Source: Atlanticothrix silvestris CENA357
GTDB taxonomy: Bacteria > Cyanobacteriota > Cyanobacteriia > Cyanobacteriales > Nostocaceae
Assembly: GCF_016056295.1 (NCBI RefSeq)
Contig: NZ_JAECZB010000096.1
Location: forward strand, 62,001-126,000
Length of the DNA stretch: 64,000 bases
Direction of reading: 5' to 3'
Position 1 is the first letter of the stretch; every line of letters begins with the position of its first letter. Positions 46,304 through 56,437 of the stretch are shown one piece after another. Under the pieces are notes generated by a model. The model was not told where the DNA came from, did no database searches, and worked only from the letters and a program-made list of their open reading frames with translations. The position numbers and the translations under genes were made by a program.

Positions 46304-49300
46304 ATGAAATTAAAAAATCACTTGTTGGCTGCAAATAAAGGCACTCTGGCACGGTTGCTACAGTGGGTAAATCTTCGACCAGAAGAAGGCGATCGCACTT
46401 TATTGATGCTCGCTTTTTATACTACTGTATCTGTAGGATTACGATGGGCTGAGGACAGTACAGTAGCCCTGTTTTTGGATGAATATGGAGCCGGCCCTCT
46501 GCCTTGGATGTATATTGCCAGTGCTGTAACAGGCGCAGTAATGGTGTTTGTCTATTCTTGGCTACAAAAAATTTTTCCATTGCGGTGGGTAATTGTGGCG
46601 ATCGCACCCTGCATGGTTACACCACTAATGTTATTAGTGTTACTGCGTTGGGGACTACATGCTTCATACTTGTCTATAATCATTGTATTTCTGATGCGGC
46701 TATGGGTAGATGCACTTTATGTGGTCAATGACCTCAATACTTCCATTGTCGCTAATCAATTATTCAACATTCGAGAAATTAAACGCACCTACCCTCTAGT
46801 AAGTAGTGGTCTATTGATAGCAGATGTAATCAGTGGTTTTAGTTTGCCTTGGTTGTTGCAATTCGCCAAGCTAAATAAAGTCATTCTGATCGCCTGTACA
46901 GTGATTATCTTGGGAGCAGTAATTCTGTGCTATTTAAGTAATAAATATCAAGCAGCTTTTCCTGATGCACCACAACGATTAATTACCCAAGAACAAGCCT
47001 CACGACATCGACGTATCCAAGCTCCACTTGAGCGCTATATGTTGCAGTTGTTTGCCTTTGTCGGGCTTTTACAAGTGATTGGGTTGTTGGTAGATTTTCA
47101 ATATCTGCGAGAATTGAAGTCTAATTTAGGCGATCGCGATCTTGCTAGTTTTTTGGGTCTATTTGGTGGGATTGTAGGACTGTGTGAATTGGCAACTCAG
47201 TGGTTTGTCTCCAGCCGACTCATCGAACGCATCGGAGTATTTTTCACTGCTGCCCTATTACCAATATCTGTAGGCTTTATTGTACCAGGGGCGATCGCAT
47301 TACTAAATCTCTTACCAGGAATCCAAGCGCAAGGCATTTTCTGGGGATTAGTGAGTTTGAAATTCTGCGATGAATTGCTGCGCTACACCTTTGTAGTTAG
47401 TAGTGGCCCAGTATTGTACCAACCCATACCCGAACGCATTCGCAGCCGGATGCAAGCATTATCTGGTGGAACAGCAGAAGCTATAGCCACAGGTTTGGCA
47501 GGAACAATAATTTTAGTGACCTTGTTATTTTGCAACCACTTTGTTCCTGAATCATTAGAAAAATGGGTATTTGTTGGCGAAACAGTCATAGCAGCGGCCA
47601 CTTGTTTAAAAGTAGTTTTAGTACTGCGATCGCGCTATGTTGATTTATTAGTGTTGAGTGCAGAACGAGGAGAATTGAGTGCCTCAACTGTCGGTTTGCG
47701 TGTTTTTAAACAAGGTGTAGTTAAAGCTTTAGGAGAAAAAGGCAGCGCCGCAGATAAACATTCTTGTATTGAACTTTTAGCCCAAATTGATCCCCAAGGA
47801 GCAACCCAAGTTTTAGCACCTCTGCTGATCAAATTACCGCCAGATTTGCAACGTCAAAGCTTGGAAGTGATGCTGATGGGAGGTGCAAATCCTGCTTACG
47901 TGCTGGAAGTTCGGGCTTTATTAGAACAACCTCAAAATAGCGTTGATCCTGAAGTTTTTGCCCTAGCTTTGCGTTACGTTTGGTTAGCTGAAACAAATCC
48001 CAATTTGAGCCAACTAGAAGACTACCTACAACAGCCACATCATTCCTTAATTCGTGCCACAGCTGCTGCTTTGATCTTGCGTCAGGGAACGCCAATGCAA
48101 AAAGTTGCAGCTACCAAAACTATGCGCCGGATGCTGACTCATAAACAAGAGCGAGAAAGAATAAATGGAGTTAAAGCTTTAAGAGAAGCTATATATTTAC
48201 AGGCTTTGCGGATTCACATCCCCAATTTGCTGCAAGATGAATCTTTACGGGTGCGCTGTGCTGTTTTAGAAATGATTGCAGCAACTCATTTAGAAGAATA
48301 TTATTCGGCGCTGTTAGGGGCACTTTATTATAAATCAACTCGCGCTACCGCGATGCGCGCTCTGATTAAGCTAGAAAATGAAGCCTTAGAAATGCTGTTA
48401 CACCTAGCTACTAATAGTTATAAACCAGAAGTAGTACGAATGTATGCTTGGCGTACCATTGCTCAAATTTCTACTTTGGAAGCAATGGAGACTTTATGGC
48501 TGCACTTAGAGAAATCTTGGGGTGCTACTAGATATCATATTCTTCGCAGCTTACTCAAAATTCAAAAACAACCAGAAATTACTAATGCCATAGATCGGTT
48601 TCAACACAGTCGGGTAGAACTGTTAATTGAACAAGAATTAAAATTTTTAAGTGAGATTTACGCTACTTATATAGACTTTCAAACACCGCAAATTCTAGAA
48701 AATTATCAACTCAATGAAAGGGTAATGATTGTTTGTGAGTTACTGCAACGCTCCCTTCAAGAATTGGAATTGGATGTTAAAGAGCGATTACTGCTACTAC
48801 TAAAGTTGCTTTATTCTCCAGAAAAAATGCAGGCAGCGGCATTCAATTTGCGATCGCGTTCAGCTGTAAATGTAGCGCGGGGATTAGAGATTTTAGAGCA
48901 TACTGTGAATTTGCCGACAAAATCTCTACTGTTGAATATTTTAGACCAGCGATCGCCCCAAGAAAAACTGCATTATTTGGTAGAAGCAGGATTCGCTGAA
49001 TATCAACAGCTGCTAGTGAGCGATCGCTTGCGTCAGATGCTGACACTGAGTAATTTGCTCTCTGATTGGTGTTTAGCTTGCTGCTTTCATTTAGCTCAAG
49101 TTAGCCGGATTCGATTAACAAGCCACGAAATTTTGATAGCTTTGCGTCATCCTACTGGCTTTGTCAGAGAAGCTGCGATCGCTTATCTAAGCGTAGTTTC
49201 ACAGCGTGTGCTTTTAGAACTTCTACCCCAACTGCAACAAGATTCACATCCCCTCGTTGCCGCACAAGTTAAGGAATTGATGAAAAAATACTCAGTCAAA

Positions 49301-49312
49301 ATTTACAATTAA
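46304..49312 (+). CDS. NTT/MFS-like membrane domain fused to HEAT repeats
   Basis: 1002 residues. The first ~440 residues hold about 11-12 hydrophobic segments and resemble the Npt1/ATP-ADP-translocase-like MFS branch: LRPEEGDRTLLMLAFYTTVS, EYGAGPLPWMYIASAVTG, VVNDLNTSIVANQLFNIREI. The remaining ~550 residues form a HEAT-repeat solenoid (LLQDESLRVRCAVLEMIAA, HPLVAAQVKELMKK). This fusion occurs in cyanobacteria and is uncommon elsewhere. The repeats probably serve as a protein-interaction platform for a transporter whose substrate is unknown. Full-length and uninterrupted. Confidence 0.82.
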   Translation: MKLKNHLLAANKGTLARLLQWVNLRPEEGDRTLLMLAFYTTVSVGLRWAEDSTVALFLDEYGAGPLPWMYIASAVTGAVMVFVYSWLQKIFPLRWVIVAIAPCMVTPLMLLVLLRWGLHASYLSIIIVFLMRLWVDALYVVNDLNTSIVANQLFNIREIKRTYPLVSSGLLIADVISGFSLPWLLQFAKLNKVILIACTVIILGAVILCYLSNKYQAAFPDAPQRLITQEQASRHRRIQAPLERYMLQLFAFVGLLQVIGLLVDFQYLRELKSNLGDRDLASFLGLFGGIVGLCELATQWFVSSRLIERIGVFFTAALLPISVGFIVPGAIALLNLLPGIQAQGIFWGLVSLKFCDELLRYTFVVSSGPVLYQPIPERIRSRMQALSGGTAEAIATGLAGTIILVTLLFCNHFVPESLEKWVFVGETVIAAATCLKVVLVLRSRYVDLLVLSAERGELSASTVGLRVFKQGVVKALGEKGSAADKHSCIELLAQIDPQGATQVLAPLLIKLPPDLQRQSLEVMLMGGANPAYVLEVRALLEQPQNSVDPEVFALALRYVWLAETNPNLSQLEDYLQQPHHSLIRATAAALILRQGTPMQKVAATKTMRRMLTHKQERERINGVKALREAIYLQALRIHIPNLLQDESLRVRCAVLEMIAATHLEEYYSALLGALYYKSTRATAMRALIKLENEALEMLLHLATNSYKPEVVRMYAWRTIAQISTLEAMETLWLHLEKSWGATRYHILRSLLKIQKQPEITNAIDRFQHSRVELLIEQELKFLSEIYATYIDFQTPQILENYQLNERVMIVCELLQRSLQELELDVKERLLLLLKLLYSPEKMQAAAFNLRSRSAVNVARGLEILEHTVNLPTKSLLLNILDQRSPQEKLHYLVEAGFAEYQQLLVSDRLRQMLTLSNLLSDWCLACCFHLAQVSRIRLTSHEILIALRHPTGFVREAAIAYLSVVSQRVLLELLPQLQQDSHPLVAAQVKELMKKYSVKIYN

Positions 49313-49415
49313 ATCGAACTGCTCACAAGTGCTATCACTTTTTGGTCATATTTGTTATTCACACTAAAAACAAATCAAATAATGCTAACAAATCTTTAGC
49401 ACTTTGTGAGGTAGC

Positions 49416-49946
49416 ATGACTTCTGGTCAACTCCAACACGCTATTGGTATATTTAATAGCCGCCAAATTGCGCTTCAAGCAATCGACGAGCTAAAAAGTA
49501 TTGGCTTTCCAATCAATAAGATTTCTGTAATCACCAATAAATCCAAATATGATGACCAATTTGATGATGCTAATACAAGTGAAACGACTCCTACTGTAGG
49601 TGCGGCAGCTGGTGCATTAGTAGGTGCAAGAGTAGGAGGTTTACTTACCTTAATTGGGGGTTTGGGAGTTTTGTTAATTCCTGGCTTTGGCCCAGCGCTA
49701 GCAGCAGAATCTATTTTAGCCACCCTCTTAGGAAGTGGAGCTAGCGCCGCGGCTGGTGGTCTGATTGGCGCATTGCGAGGTTGGTTTCTTCCTGAAGAAG
49801 CCGTTCAACTTTATCACGACCGAGTATTTCAAGGAAATTACTTAGTTACAATAGAAGGCAAAGAAGACGAAATCCGTCGCGCCGAACCTATTCTTAGCCG
49901 TTGGGGTATTCAAGAATGGCGCGTTTTTGACGTTCCCAATAGTTGA
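49416..49946 (+). CDS. General stress protein 17M-like, glycine-zipper protein
   Basis: 176 residues. The N-terminus (HAIGIFNSRQIALQAIDELK ... KISVITNKSKYDD) has a GsiB/YflT-like domain. A glycine/alanine-rich membrane-associating segment follows (VGAAAGALVGARVGGLLTLI, FGPALAAESILATLLGSG), and then a short C-terminal domain (VTIEGKEDEIRRAEPILSRW). Members of this group are stress-responsive in other bacteria. The operon context suggests a separate unit. Confidence 0.75.
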   Translation: MTSGQLQHAIGIFNSRQIALQAIDELKSIGFPINKISVITNKSKYDDQFDDANTSETTPTVGAAAGALVGARVGGLLTLIGGLGVLLIPGFGPALAAESILATLLGSGASAAAGGLIGALRGWFLPEEAVQLYHDRVFQGNYLVTIEGKEDEIRRAEPILSRWGIQEWRVFDVPNS

Positions 49947-50122
49947 AATATTGCAACTAATACCATTTTTATCGACTGCGCGTCAAACCACAATCAGTTC
50001 TTCGTAGAGACTGCGATTTATCGCGTCTGGTGCCTTAACCGAACAGTATTGAGCGCAGCCCTACATAGAATTGGTATAACTTGTAAAGTGAAGTGAAAAC
50101 TTGAAAAGCATCAGGAATAACC

Positions 50123-50800
50123 ATGTACGTACTAATTGGTGGAGCAGGCTTAGTGGGCTTAAGTTTGGCACAGAAATTGGTGGAACTGGGGCATACTGTT
50201 GCTGTAATTGACATTGACCCTATCGCTTGCCGCTACGCCCGTGAACAAGTAGGGGCAATGGCTTTTGAAGGCAGTGCTGTAAGTACAGAAGTATTGCTAG
50301 AAGCTGGAATTCGTAAAGCCGGCTCCTTGGCGGCTGTTCTCAGAAGTGATGCCTTAAACTTGGCAATGGTAACTCTTGCTAAACATTACGGTGTTCCCCA
50401 TATTTTGAGTCGAATGCGCCACCGCGATTTTGCTGAACCGCTGCGGATAGGTGGAGCCAACCACATTATTAGTACTGTTGAATTATCAGTTTCCACAATG
50501 GTAAATGCCATTGAGTATCCGCAAGTAGAATCAATGATGCATTTTGAGCAGGGACAGATTGAGGTTCTGAAACTTTCCATCCCAAACAATTGCTATGTTG
50601 CTGGTCGTAGCGTTGCCGAAATTGCTCAAGATTCCCAATTTCCTACCGGTTCGCTAATTATTGGCTATCAACCCCATCCTCATGATGATTTGATGATTCC
50701 TAACGGCAGTACAATACTGGAACCTCATTCAACTGTACTGATTGTGACTAAACCAGGATGTTTACATCAAGTTATTGATTTTATTGAACAAAGATGTTAA
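50123..50800 (+). CDS. TrkA/RCK family potassium-transport regulator
   Basis: 225 residues with the RCK_N NAD-binding fold: VLIGGAGLVGLSLAQKLVEL, VAVIDIDP, followed by an RCK_C domain (VEVLKLS-like segment and GSTILEPHSTVLIVTKPG). It is typical of the TrkA regulatory subunit that binds NAD(H)/ATP and gates K+ uptake. No TrkH/KtrB partner is in the window. It is followed by a DUF3124 lipoprotein and two Na+/H+ antiporters. Confidence 0.87.
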   Translation: MYVLIGGAGLVGLSLAQKLVELGHTVAVIDIDPIACRYAREQVGAMAFEGSAVSTEVLLEAGIRKAGSLAAVLRSDALNLAMVTLAKHYGVPHILSRMRHRDFAEPLRIGGANHIISTVELSVSTMVNAIEYPQVESMMHFEQGQIEVLKLSIPNNCYVAGRSVAEIAQDSQFPTGSLIIGYQPHPHDDLMIPNGSTILEPHSTVLIVTKPGCLHQVIDFIEQRC

Positions 50801-50875
50801 GTACAGTCCCTACCTAAACTCTTTATTAGGTGAGGTTAGCTATAAATGTATCAAAAATTATTGTAAACAGTTTTG

Positions 50876-51421
50876 ATGAAGCCGTATCCACATATTTATT
50901 TAGCGATCGCTGTTATTTTTCTTGCATCTTGTCAATCAACAAAAATTCCACCCAAGTCCCAACCCGATGCCATTCAAGCAACTCCATCTCAAAAAATAGT
51001 AACACTTGATCAGAATTTTAAGATAGCAAGCGGTCAAACTATCTATGTTCCTGTTTATTCTCATATTTATCACCATAATCGCCAAGAGATTTTCAATTTA
51101 GCCGTTACGCTCAGTATTCGTAATACAGACCTGACCGACCCTATAATTATTACTTCTGTGCGTTACTATGACTCAGATGGAAAATTGGTCAAGCAATATT
51201 TGGAGCGCCCTATTCAACTTGATGCCCTAGCTTCTACAGATTTTTTTATCAATAGAAATGACACCAGTGGAGGTTTAGGCGCAAACTTTATTGTAGAGTG
51301 GGTAGCGCAAACAGAAATATCTGAGCCTTTAGTAGAGGCAGTGATGATTGGTACTGACTTTCAACAGGGAATTTCTTTTATCAGTCCTGGTAAAGTAATT
51401 AAAAAAATTCGTAATCTGTAA
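50876..51421 (+). CDS. DUF3124 lipoprotein
   Basis: About 181 residues from ATG 50876; TTG 50873 directly before it is possible. The signal peptide has a lipobox (IFLASCQSTK), so the protein is lipidated at the Cys. The rest matches DUF3124: SGQTIYVPVYSHIYHHNRQ, LAVTLSIRNTDLTDPIIITS, RPIQLDALASTDFFI, GGLGANFIVEW. Function unknown. It ends 26 bp before the STRR array and a convergent antiporter gene. Confidence 0.85.
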   Translation: MKPYPHIYLAIAVIFLASCQSTKIPPKSQPDAIQATPSQKIVTLDQNFKIASGQTIYVPVYSHIYHHNRQEIFNLAVTLSIRNTDLTDPIIITSVRYYDSDGKLVKQYLERPIQLDALASTDFFINRNDTSGGLGANFIVEWVAQTEISEPLVEAVMIGTDFQQGISFISPGKVIKKIRNL

Positions 51422-51445
51422 TTACGAATTACGAATTACGAATTA
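51421..51445. repeat. STRR array of ATTACGA
   Basis: Three ATTACGA units lie between two convergent genes. Confidence 0.75.
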
Positions 51446-51447
51446 TT

Positions 51448-53055
51448 TTAATCATCTTCTAGTTTCAACAATTGTTCATCAAGAGTTTGTATCCGCCCGC
51501 GTACAATTTCTTCTGAGAGAATTCGCTTCCGCATTGCCTCATTGAGCGCTCCTTTTTCTGCCAAAAGTAAACGTCGGCGAATAGCTTCAAGTTTACTGCT
51601 CTTGCCACTTCTACCTTCCACCTCATCAGGACGACGATTATAAATTTCACGCAGTGTCTTTTCTGCGCTGGCAATTCGTACCTGATAAGCTGAACGCATT
51701 TCTTCATAAACAGCCTTTGGTAATACGCCTGATTTCAATAGGCTATCTAATTCATCTTGTGCAGCCTTACCAGTCATCAGCTGGGCTTGCAATTGTTCAA
51801 CCTGTTGTTGAGCTTCTGAAAAATTAGATAATTTTAAGCGTTTTACCACCCAAGGCAAACTTAAACCCTGTCCCACTAACGACACCAACACACTGCCAAA
51901 AATTAAAGCGATGAGGATATCTCGCCCTGGTAATGTAGTGGGTAAGCTCAACGCCAGGGCCATCGAAAGTGAACCTTTGATGTTGCCTAAAAAGAGTAAA
52001 TGTTGCCAGCGCAGCGGAATTGAGCGGTCAATCCAACGAATCCCTGCTAGCAACGGATAGACCGTAAGAACTCGCCCGATTTGATAAGCCAAAACTGCAA
52101 ATAGAATTGCAGGTAAAGTTCTCCAGAGCGTTATTAGGTCTATTTCTACACCAATCAGCAGAAAAATAAAGGTATTAACAGTAAAGCTGGCATATTCCCA
52201 GAAACTCAACAAGGTGATGCGGCTAGAAGCAGAAGTATTGCGATAAAGTCCAAAATTACCGAAAATTAATCCCGCTACAACTACAGCCACAGCACCCGAT
52301 ACACCGAGAGATTGGCCAACCTGAAAAGTTCCTAATGCAACTGCGACTGTTAGTAAGAGACTGCTCAGAGGATCATCTAAACGGGCGAATACAGGTATGC
52401 TCAAGTAGCCTAAGATTAACCCCACCACGCAGCCTCCTAGAGAGATAAACAGCAGTTGTTGGATTCCCTCTGTAAATGTGAGTGAGCCTGTTGAATATAC
52501 TTGTAAAATCAAGTTGAATGAAACTAGCGCAGCGGCATCATTGAATAGAGTTTCTCCTTCAACGATGGTTGAAAGGCGCGAGGGCACTGGTATTTCCTTA
52601 AATACGGCAATCATGGAAACAGTATCAGTGTTTGCCAAAATTACTCCGACAAATAAAGCAGGTATCCAACTCAGCCCCAGGCCAAATTTCAACAGGACGG
52701 CAATAATAGCACCAGAAAGCACAGCCCCCGGCCCAGCTAGTAGGGCAATTGGTTTAAAGGTGCTGCGTAGACGGCTGACATCTGTATTAATACCAGCTTC
52801 AAAGATGAGAATTGGCAAGAAAAGATTTAAAACAAGGGAAGGATTTAAACCAATCGGACGAGATAATAGCTCAGTGATGGGCAGACCTGCTAATACTAAA
52901 CCCGTAACATAAGGGATTTTCAACCGCCGAGACAGCAGAGCTACACCTGTAGCAAGCAGCAAGAGAATAATTGAAACTTTGACTAATTCTGTAACATCCA
53001 CTATTACGATCTGAAAGTTAGTTTGGCTTGATTGATAGATTTTCTCCTCATTCAT
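51448..53055 (-). CDS. CPA1 Na+/H+ antiporter (NhaP-type)
   Basis: 535 residues. About 12-13 membrane segments contain LLLLATGVALLSRRLKIPYV and the conserved FVGVILANTDTVSMIAVFKE followed by VEGETLFNDAAALV. The ND pair of the antiporter core appears as TDTVS, a variant of the usual TDPVS. A charged cytoplasmic C-terminus of about 120 residues, coiled-coil in part (LKSGVLPKAVYEEMRSAYQVR), is likely regulatory. It exchanges Na+ or K+ for H+. Confidence 0.9.
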   Translation of the reverse strand: MNEEKIYQSSQTNFQIVIVDVTELVKVSIILLLLATGVALLSRRLKIPYVTGLVLAGLPITELLSRPIGLNPSLVLNLFLPILIFEAGINTDVSRLRSTFKPIALLAGPGAVLSGAIIAVLLKFGLGLSWIPALFVGVILANTDTVSMIAVFKEIPVPSRLSTIVEGETLFNDAAALVSFNLILQVYSTGSLTFTEGIQQLLFISLGGCVVGLILGYLSIPVFARLDDPLSSLLLTVAVALGTFQVGQSLGVSGAVAVVVAGLIFGNFGLYRNTSASSRITLLSFWEYASFTVNTFIFLLIGVEIDLITLWRTLPAILFAVLAYQIGRVLTVYPLLAGIRWIDRSIPLRWQHLLFLGNIKGSLSMALALSLPTTLPGRDILIALIFGSVLVSLVGQGLSLPWVVKRLKLSNFSEAQQQVEQLQAQLMTGKAAQDELDSLLKSGVLPKAVYEEMRSAYQVRIASAEKTLREIYNRRPDEVEGRSGKSSKLEAIRRRLLLAEKGALNEAMRKRILSEEIVRGRIQTLDEQLLKLEDD

Positions 53056-53204
53056 GCCAAATTAGCAACTTCAGCGTGTGAGTTCAAAGCGTAGAATTGT
53101 CTCTAGCTGAATCAAATCTGCCAATTTAAAGTCTTACATTGAACTGGTGTGATCTGAAAATAGTTAGATGAAGACGATCGCAAAATTTTACTAGGAATTT
53201 GTCT

Positions 53205-54785
53205 ATGGTGCTTGAAGCGGTAATTAATTCAGCTACTAATGAGGAAATCATCACCACCAATCTCAAGCAGTTTCTTTTGGTACTGTCGGTATCCTTAGGT
53301 GTAGCAACCCTACCACAGGTCTTTAGTTGGTTTCGCCAGATACCTTATACGTTACTACTGGTAATTGTCGGCTTAGGGTTAGCGGTTGTTGATGTCCGTC
53401 TTGTTACCCTTTCCCCAGAATTAATTTTGTTCATTTTTTTACCACCACTGTTGTTTGAAGCTGCATGGAATTTGAAATGGTCAGGCTTAAAACAGGACTT
53501 TCTGCCAATTTGTTTATATGCTGTTTTGGGGGTGGTAATTGCGATCGCAGGGGTAGCAATCGGTCTTAATCAATTGGCTGGACTATCCTTAACTACGGCT
53601 TTGTTAATCGGAGCAAGCCTGTCTGCTACTGATCCAGTTTCTGTTACTGCTGTGTTTCGTGAATTAGGTGTAGGAAGCCGTCTGATCACCTTGATGGAAG
53701 GTGAAAGCTTATTTAATGATGGCATGGCTGTAGTCGCCTTTAGTTTTTTGGTGGCGCTATCTTTGGGAACTGTAGAATTAGAATTTCAGCCAATTTTAGT
53801 GCAATTGTTTACAGTTACTGGCATCGGTGTAGGGGTGGGAGGGTTGATTGGCTTTGGCATTTCTTACCTCACTCAGCGCTTCGATTTGCCCTTGGTAGAA
53901 CAATCTTTAACCTTGGTTTCTGCTTATAGTACCTACTTGATTATTGAAGACTTAGGTGGTTCTGGGGTAATTGGGGTTGTAACTACAGGCTTGATTTTGG
54001 GCAACTTTGGCTCTCGTATTGGCATGAACCCCCGCACCCGAATTATTGTCTCGGAGTTTTGGGACTTTTTAGCATTCTTTGTCAACTCAATTGTATTTTT
54101 GCTAATTGGCGACCAAATTCGCTTTGCGAGTTTAGGTGAGAATTTACAAATCATTGCTGTAACAATAGGAGCAATGATTGTGATGCGGGCAGTTGCTATT
54201 TTGATTCTCAGCAACTTGAGTGCTAGCATTACCAAATCTGAAATTTCTTTACCCGATCAAACTATACTTTGGTGGGGTGGATTGCGCGGTTCTGTCTCTA
54301 TTGCCCTAGCATTGAGTGTGCCAATAGGCTTACCAGAGCGAGAAAAAATTATTGCTACGGTGTTTGGAGTAGTTTTATTTACTCTGCTTGTCCAAGGGTT
54401 AACGATTAAGCCTTTGTTGCAAAAGCTAGAATTGATGGGTGATGCACCTCTACGCGAACAGTACCTAGAATTGGCTGCTCGTAATGTCGCTTTAAAACGC
54501 GTTCTGCAATATCTGCAAATAGATCAACGTCCGGGTATAGACCCAGAATTTTACCGTTATCAAGAAACCCTAATTAAGGGCGAAATAGAAGATCTACAAA
54601 TAAAAATTGACAAATTGCAGAATGAGTACCCCAATCTTCAGAGTTTTTCTACTGAACAGTTTCGAGGAGAACTGCTGGCAATTGAGGCAGATACCTATGC
54701 AGAATTTGTCCGAGCTGGTCGGTTAAATAAAGAATTGGCTCCCATGCTTCAGGATGTTTTGCAAAATCGCGATGAGTTGATTTAG
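53205..54785 (+). CDS. CPA1 Na+/H+ antiporter, second copy
   Basis: About 526 residues from ATG 53205; TTG 53199 would add two. The antiporter core is ALLIGASLSATDPVSVTAVF and LMEGESLFNDGMAVVAFSF, with canonical TDP. About 12 membrane segments and a C-terminal coiled-coil tail (GEIEDLQIKIDKLQNEYPN) follow. It is a paralogue of 51448-53055 transcribed in the opposite direction from a shared upstream region of about 150 bp. Confidence 0.9.
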   Translation: MVLEAVINSATNEEIITTNLKQFLLVLSVSLGVATLPQVFSWFRQIPYTLLLVIVGLGLAVVDVRLVTLSPELILFIFLPPLLFEAAWNLKWSGLKQDFLPICLYAVLGVVIAIAGVAIGLNQLAGLSLTTALLIGASLSATDPVSVTAVFRELGVGSRLITLMEGESLFNDGMAVVAFSFLVALSLGTVELEFQPILVQLFTVTGIGVGVGGLIGFGISYLTQRFDLPLVEQSLTLVSAYSTYLIIEDLGGSGVIGVVTTGLILGNFGSRIGMNPRTRIIVSEFWDFLAFFVNSIVFLLIGDQIRFASLGENLQIIAVTIGAMIVMRAVAILILSNLSASITKSEISLPDQTILWWGGLRGSVSIALALSVPIGLPEREKIIATVFGVVLFTLLVQGLTIKPLLQKLELMGDAPLREQYLELAARNVALKRVLQYLQIDQRPGIDPEFYRYQETLIKGEIEDLQIKIDKLQNEYPNLQSFSTEQFRGELLAIEADTYAEFVRAGRLNKELAPMLQDVLQNRDELI

Positions 54786-54793
54786 TGGTTTAT

Positions 54794-54826
54794 AGATCCC
54801 CGACTTCATGAAGAAGTCAGGGATCT
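54794..54826. repeat. AGATCCCCGA-type palindrome
   Basis: An inverted repeat between AGATCCCCGACTTC and GAAGTCAGGGATCT lies just after the antiporter stop. A close relative lies at 63771-63803. It probably represents a dispersed repeat family that can act as a terminator. Confidence 0.6.
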
Positions 54827-54847
54827 TAATCTTGCAACCCTGCAAAA

Positions 54848-56437
54848 TTAAGCGATATTTAGCACTTTCCGTAACAGTACTTGGTCTTCTAATTTGGCTT
54901 TTAAACGACCATTTTCTACGTCTCGAATCCAACTTTGGCTTTTACCTGTGAGCTTTGCTAATTCTCGTTGAGAGATTTGCAAATTTTTTCGCGCTTGCAA
55001 AATCTGTTCACCCAGCAAATCACCTGTGATTTTAGGCTTTCTTCTGGTTCTAGTAGTTCGCCGTTGCTTTTTTTCTGATTCCGAAATTTGCTGTTCCCAT
55101 TCTGGTGGCAATTCAAAGGATAAAATCCGCGCATTCATCAGTAGATTCCACTTACCACGAGGGCCTGTATCTGTGAGGCGGGTTTCACCACCTCCATCAT
55201 TAATCCAAAATTCCAATGCTTCGTCTGGATCTTCTGGAATACCCATTAGCTTCGCCCACAAAGGTTGAATTTCTGGAGGATAAGTCACGGGGTCAAAAAT
55301 TGGTTTGATGCCGTGATGATTGAGAACTTCCAAATCATTTTCAAATGTTCGCAGCAAGCGTTTGCGTTCTTCTCGTTGTCGAGATGCGAGGGTAACTTTT
55401 TCTTCGCCGTAAGCAATACGTAGCAAAGTCGGAATTGTGATGCGTTGTTCTTTGCCCATTTTGGTTTTAAACAGCAACCACAGCATTAGTCTGACTGCGC
55501 CTTCATGTTGCTGCCAAATGCTCATCACAGTAGTTAAGAGTATTTTGGGTAGGCTACCGTATTGATAAAATGCGGTTCTTGCTTTACATGCTTGTTTGTT
55601 TAAGAAATACTGTGCCCAGATTCCTGCTTTGACTTTAAAAGTTAATCCAATGAGATATTTGCATCCGCGATCATCTTCTTGAAAGTGATGCTCAATCTCT
55701 AGCAAGTGCCACAAACGGCTTTTTGTCACTGAAAATCCGTTAACTCGACCTTGTTGAGGCCAGTCAATAGAAACGATCAGTGAGCAAGCTTGCTGCACGA
55801 TGTTTTTCATTAAAGCTAGCTTGGCATTTTTGCTGAGGTCTTTGCGTTTCTCTAGCCCCAAATATTTTTCAATTTGCCGTTCATCGATCGCAAACTCCAT
55901 CTCCCAAGGTTTATCTAGGGTTGTAGCATACGCTGCAAACATCAGATGAATGCAAGTAGCTCTAATATCCAGTTCTTCAATTGCTGATAATGCGGTGACG
56001 CGATCGCAAACTTTAAATGGATCTTGGATATGAAAGGCGATCGCTCCCCGGCCTTGCTTGACTTGTCGGCCATAGCACAAGTAACCTTCTGCATCAGTTT
56101 CCCAATTCAAAGATGTCCGTTGCGCCAAAACATTACAAGCTTCCCAAATCACGATCGCCGAAGCAAATGGATTATTCTTACCGTTATAAAATAAATCTGG
56201 ACTGGTAGCATCTCTCGGTTCAACTTTGCATCTCCCTTTTTTCGCCTGCCAAGGTATGGGAGATTTTGTAGGACAAGCTATTACACATTGAGGCTCAGGG
56301 TAATAGCCTTCACAATTGTTACAAAGAAGAGGATCGATCCAGTATTCATCGTTCTCTAGTTGGATTGCACCCGTAGGACATTGAGGACGGCAGTTGTCAC
56401 ATCCAACGCAACTGTTGTTAGGAATTGTATAAGGCAT
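54848..56437 (-). CDS. patB: PatB/CnfR nif-gene transcriptional activator
   Basis: 529 residues from ATG 56437 (MPYTIPNNSCVGCDNCRPQC). The longer open frame, starting at 56512, adds 25 residues with no better signal. Two 4Fe-4S clusters are formed by CVGCDNCRPQCPTG and LLCNNCEGYYPEPQCVIACP. A long middle section has no named fold. The C-terminal helix-turn-helix is RKNLQISQRELAKLTGKSQSWI. PatB (CnfR) activates nif genes at low oxygen and is heterocyst-localised in Anabaena. The Fe-S domain probably senses oxygen. The oxidase and ferredoxin genes next to it fit that role. Confidence 0.93.
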   Translation of the reverse strand: MPYTIPNNSCVGCDNCRPQCPTGAIQLENDEYWIDPLLCNNCEGYYPEPQCVIACPTKSPIPWQAKKGRCKVEPRDATSPDLFYNGKNNPFASAIVIWEACNVLAQRTSLNWETDAEGYLCYGRQVKQGRGAIAFHIQDPFKVCDRVTALSAIEELDIRATCIHLMFAAYATTLDKPWEMEFAIDERQIEKYLGLEKRKDLSKNAKLALMKNIVQQACSLIVSIDWPQQGRVNGFSVTKSRLWHLLEIEHHFQEDDRGCKYLIGLTFKVKAGIWAQYFLNKQACKARTAFYQYGSLPKILLTTVMSIWQQHEGAVRLMLWLLFKTKMGKEQRITIPTLLRIAYGEEKVTLASRQREERKRLLRTFENDLEVLNHHGIKPIFDPVTYPPEIQPLWAKLMGIPEDPDEALEFWINDGGGETRLTDTGPRGKWNLLMNARILSFELPPEWEQQISESEKKQRRTTRTRRKPKITGDLLGEQILQARKNLQISQRELAKLTGKSQSWIRDVENGRLKAKLEDQVLLRKVLNIA

